Shown here: in pieces, positions 5,155 to 5,908 of the stretch
How positions within the stretch are numbered: position 1 is the first letter of the stretch
Layout of the letters: each line of letters starts with the position of its first letter
Source of the DNA: Burkholderiales bacterium
GTDB taxonomy: Bacteria > Pseudomonadota > Gammaproteobacteria > Burkholderiales > Thiobacillaceae
Assembly: GCA_005790965.1 (NCBI GenBank)
Contig: SXTL01000046.1
Coordinates: forward strand, 1-5,908
Direction of reading: 5' to 3'
DNA length: 5,908 nucleotides
The notes under the pieces: model-generated
The model's database searches: none
What the model was told of the DNA's origin: nothing
What the model saw: only the letters and a program-made list of their open reading frames with translations
Position numbers and translations under genes: made by a program

Positions 5155-5908
5155 TGGTCCCTGTTGCTCTGGCCGGATGTTCCGGGCGCATGGGTCGTGC
5201 CCTGCTGGAAGCGGTGGCGGCGGCCTCGGATATGCGCCTCGTGGCTGCACTTGATCGGAGCGGAAGCCCGCTACTTGGGCGTGATGCCGGTGAATTGATC
5301 GGCCCAGCGCTCGGCGTTAGCGTCAGCGACGGGGTGGATGCCGCGCTAGAAATGAGCCGCGTCCTGATCGACTTCACCCGTCCGGAAGCCACGCTGGCCT
5401 ATCTGCCGCGCTGCATTGAACACGAAGTGCCCATCGTCATTGGCACCACCGGCTTTGATGCTGCCGGCAAAGCCGCCATTGCCGCCGCCGCAGAACGCAT
5501 TCCAGTCTGTTTTGCGCCCAACATGAGCGTCGGCGTCAACTTGGTGTTCAAGCTGCTCGATGTGGCCAGCCGCGTGTTGAACGAAGGTTATGACATCGAG
5601 ATCATCGAAGCCCACCACCGCCACAAGGTCGATGCCCCGTCAGGCACCGCCCTGCGCATGGGCGAAGTCATCGCCAACGCCTTAGGCCGTGATCTCAAAG
5701 ACTGTGCCGTCTATGGCCGCGAGGGTGTGACGGGCGAGCGCAACCCCAATACCATTGGCTTTGCCACCGTGCGCGCCGGCGATGTCGTTGGCGACCACAC
5801 CGCGCTGTTCGCTGCCCTAGGCGAGCGCGTCGAAATTACCCACAAGGCCTCCAGCCGATTGACTTTTGCCAACGGTGCCCTGCGGGCCGCACGCTACCTG
5901 CAAGGCAA
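5151..5908 (+). CDS. dapB: 4-hydroxy-tetrahydrodipicolinate reductase DapB, 3' end beyond the right edge
   Basis: Reduces 4-hydroxy-tetrahydrodipicolinate to tetrahydrodipicolinate with NAD(P)H in the diaminopimelate/lysine pathway, feeding peptidoglycan and protein synthesis. 252 full codons are present; E. coli DapB has 273, so only about 20 residues are missing. Seen: the N-terminal Rossmann motif GCSGRMGR (Gly9, Gly12, Gly15), VLIDFTRPEA, IGTTGFD, FAPNMSVGVN, and the signature EAHHRHKVDAPSGTA (153-167) with His155 and Lys159 at the positions of catalytic E. coli His159 and Lys163. The late block ITHKASSRLTFANGALRAA is also typical. The start is ATG 5151 or ATG 5154; the first overlaps the bamE stop as ATGA, a sign of translational coupling. 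The frame is intact to the window end. Confidence 0.96.
   Translation, partial: MMVPVALAGCSGRMGRALLEAVAAASDMRLVAALDRSGSPLLGRDAGELIGPALGVSVSDGVDAALEMSRVLIDFTRPEATLAYLPRCIEHEVPIVIGTTGFDAAGKAAIAAAAERIPVCFAPNMSVGVNLVFKLLDVASRVLNEGYDIEIIEAHHRHKVDAPSGTALRMGEVIANALGRDLKDCAVYGREGVTGERNPNTIGFATVRAGDVVGDHTALFAALGERVEITHKASSRLTFANGALRAARYLQG

Overview
The window carries a GC-rich, tightly packed stretch of ordinary proteobacterial chromosome: seven protein genes, five complete and two cut by the window edges, with no mobile element, CRISPR array, rRNA or intact tRNA. The order relA < bamD <> rluD > pgeF > < fur <> bamE > dapB, with the fur|bamE-dapB block beside bamD|rluD-pgeF, suggests a betaproteobacterium. 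A gammaproteobacterium is not excluded, because the bamD|rluD-pgeF block is also found there. This placement rests on recalled gene order and protein motifs, not on a search.

Layout: 1-1529 (minus) is the first ~510 codons of a RelA-type (p)ppGpp synthetase running off the left edge. Directly upstream on the same strand is bamD (1567-2367), an outer-membrane assembly lipoprotein. A 103-bp divergent promoter region (2368-2470) separates it from rluD (2471-3394), a 23S rRNA pseudouridine synthase, whose 3' end overlaps pgeF (3384-4130), a laccase-domain protein. A 130-bp convergent spacer with a candidate terminator separates pgeF from fur (4261-4692, minus), the iron-responsive repressor. A 63-bp divergent spacer then leads to bamE (4756-5154), a second BAM-complex lipoprotein, whose stop codon overlaps the start of dapB (5151 to the right edge), the lysine/diaminopimelate reductase.

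Together the genes cover cell-envelope biogenesis (bamD, bamE, dapB, pgeF), ribosome maturation (rluD) and global nutrient and iron control (relA, fur). I found no undescribed system. The points worth a second look are small: a lost hydrolase HD pair and a Gln-variant EXDD motif in RelA, a tandem 12-nt duplication and hairpin at the relA start, a GC-rich dyad between the bamD promoter and its ATG, a Fur half-site at the fur promoter, and a tRNA-Ser-like D-arm sequence in the pgeF/fur spacer.
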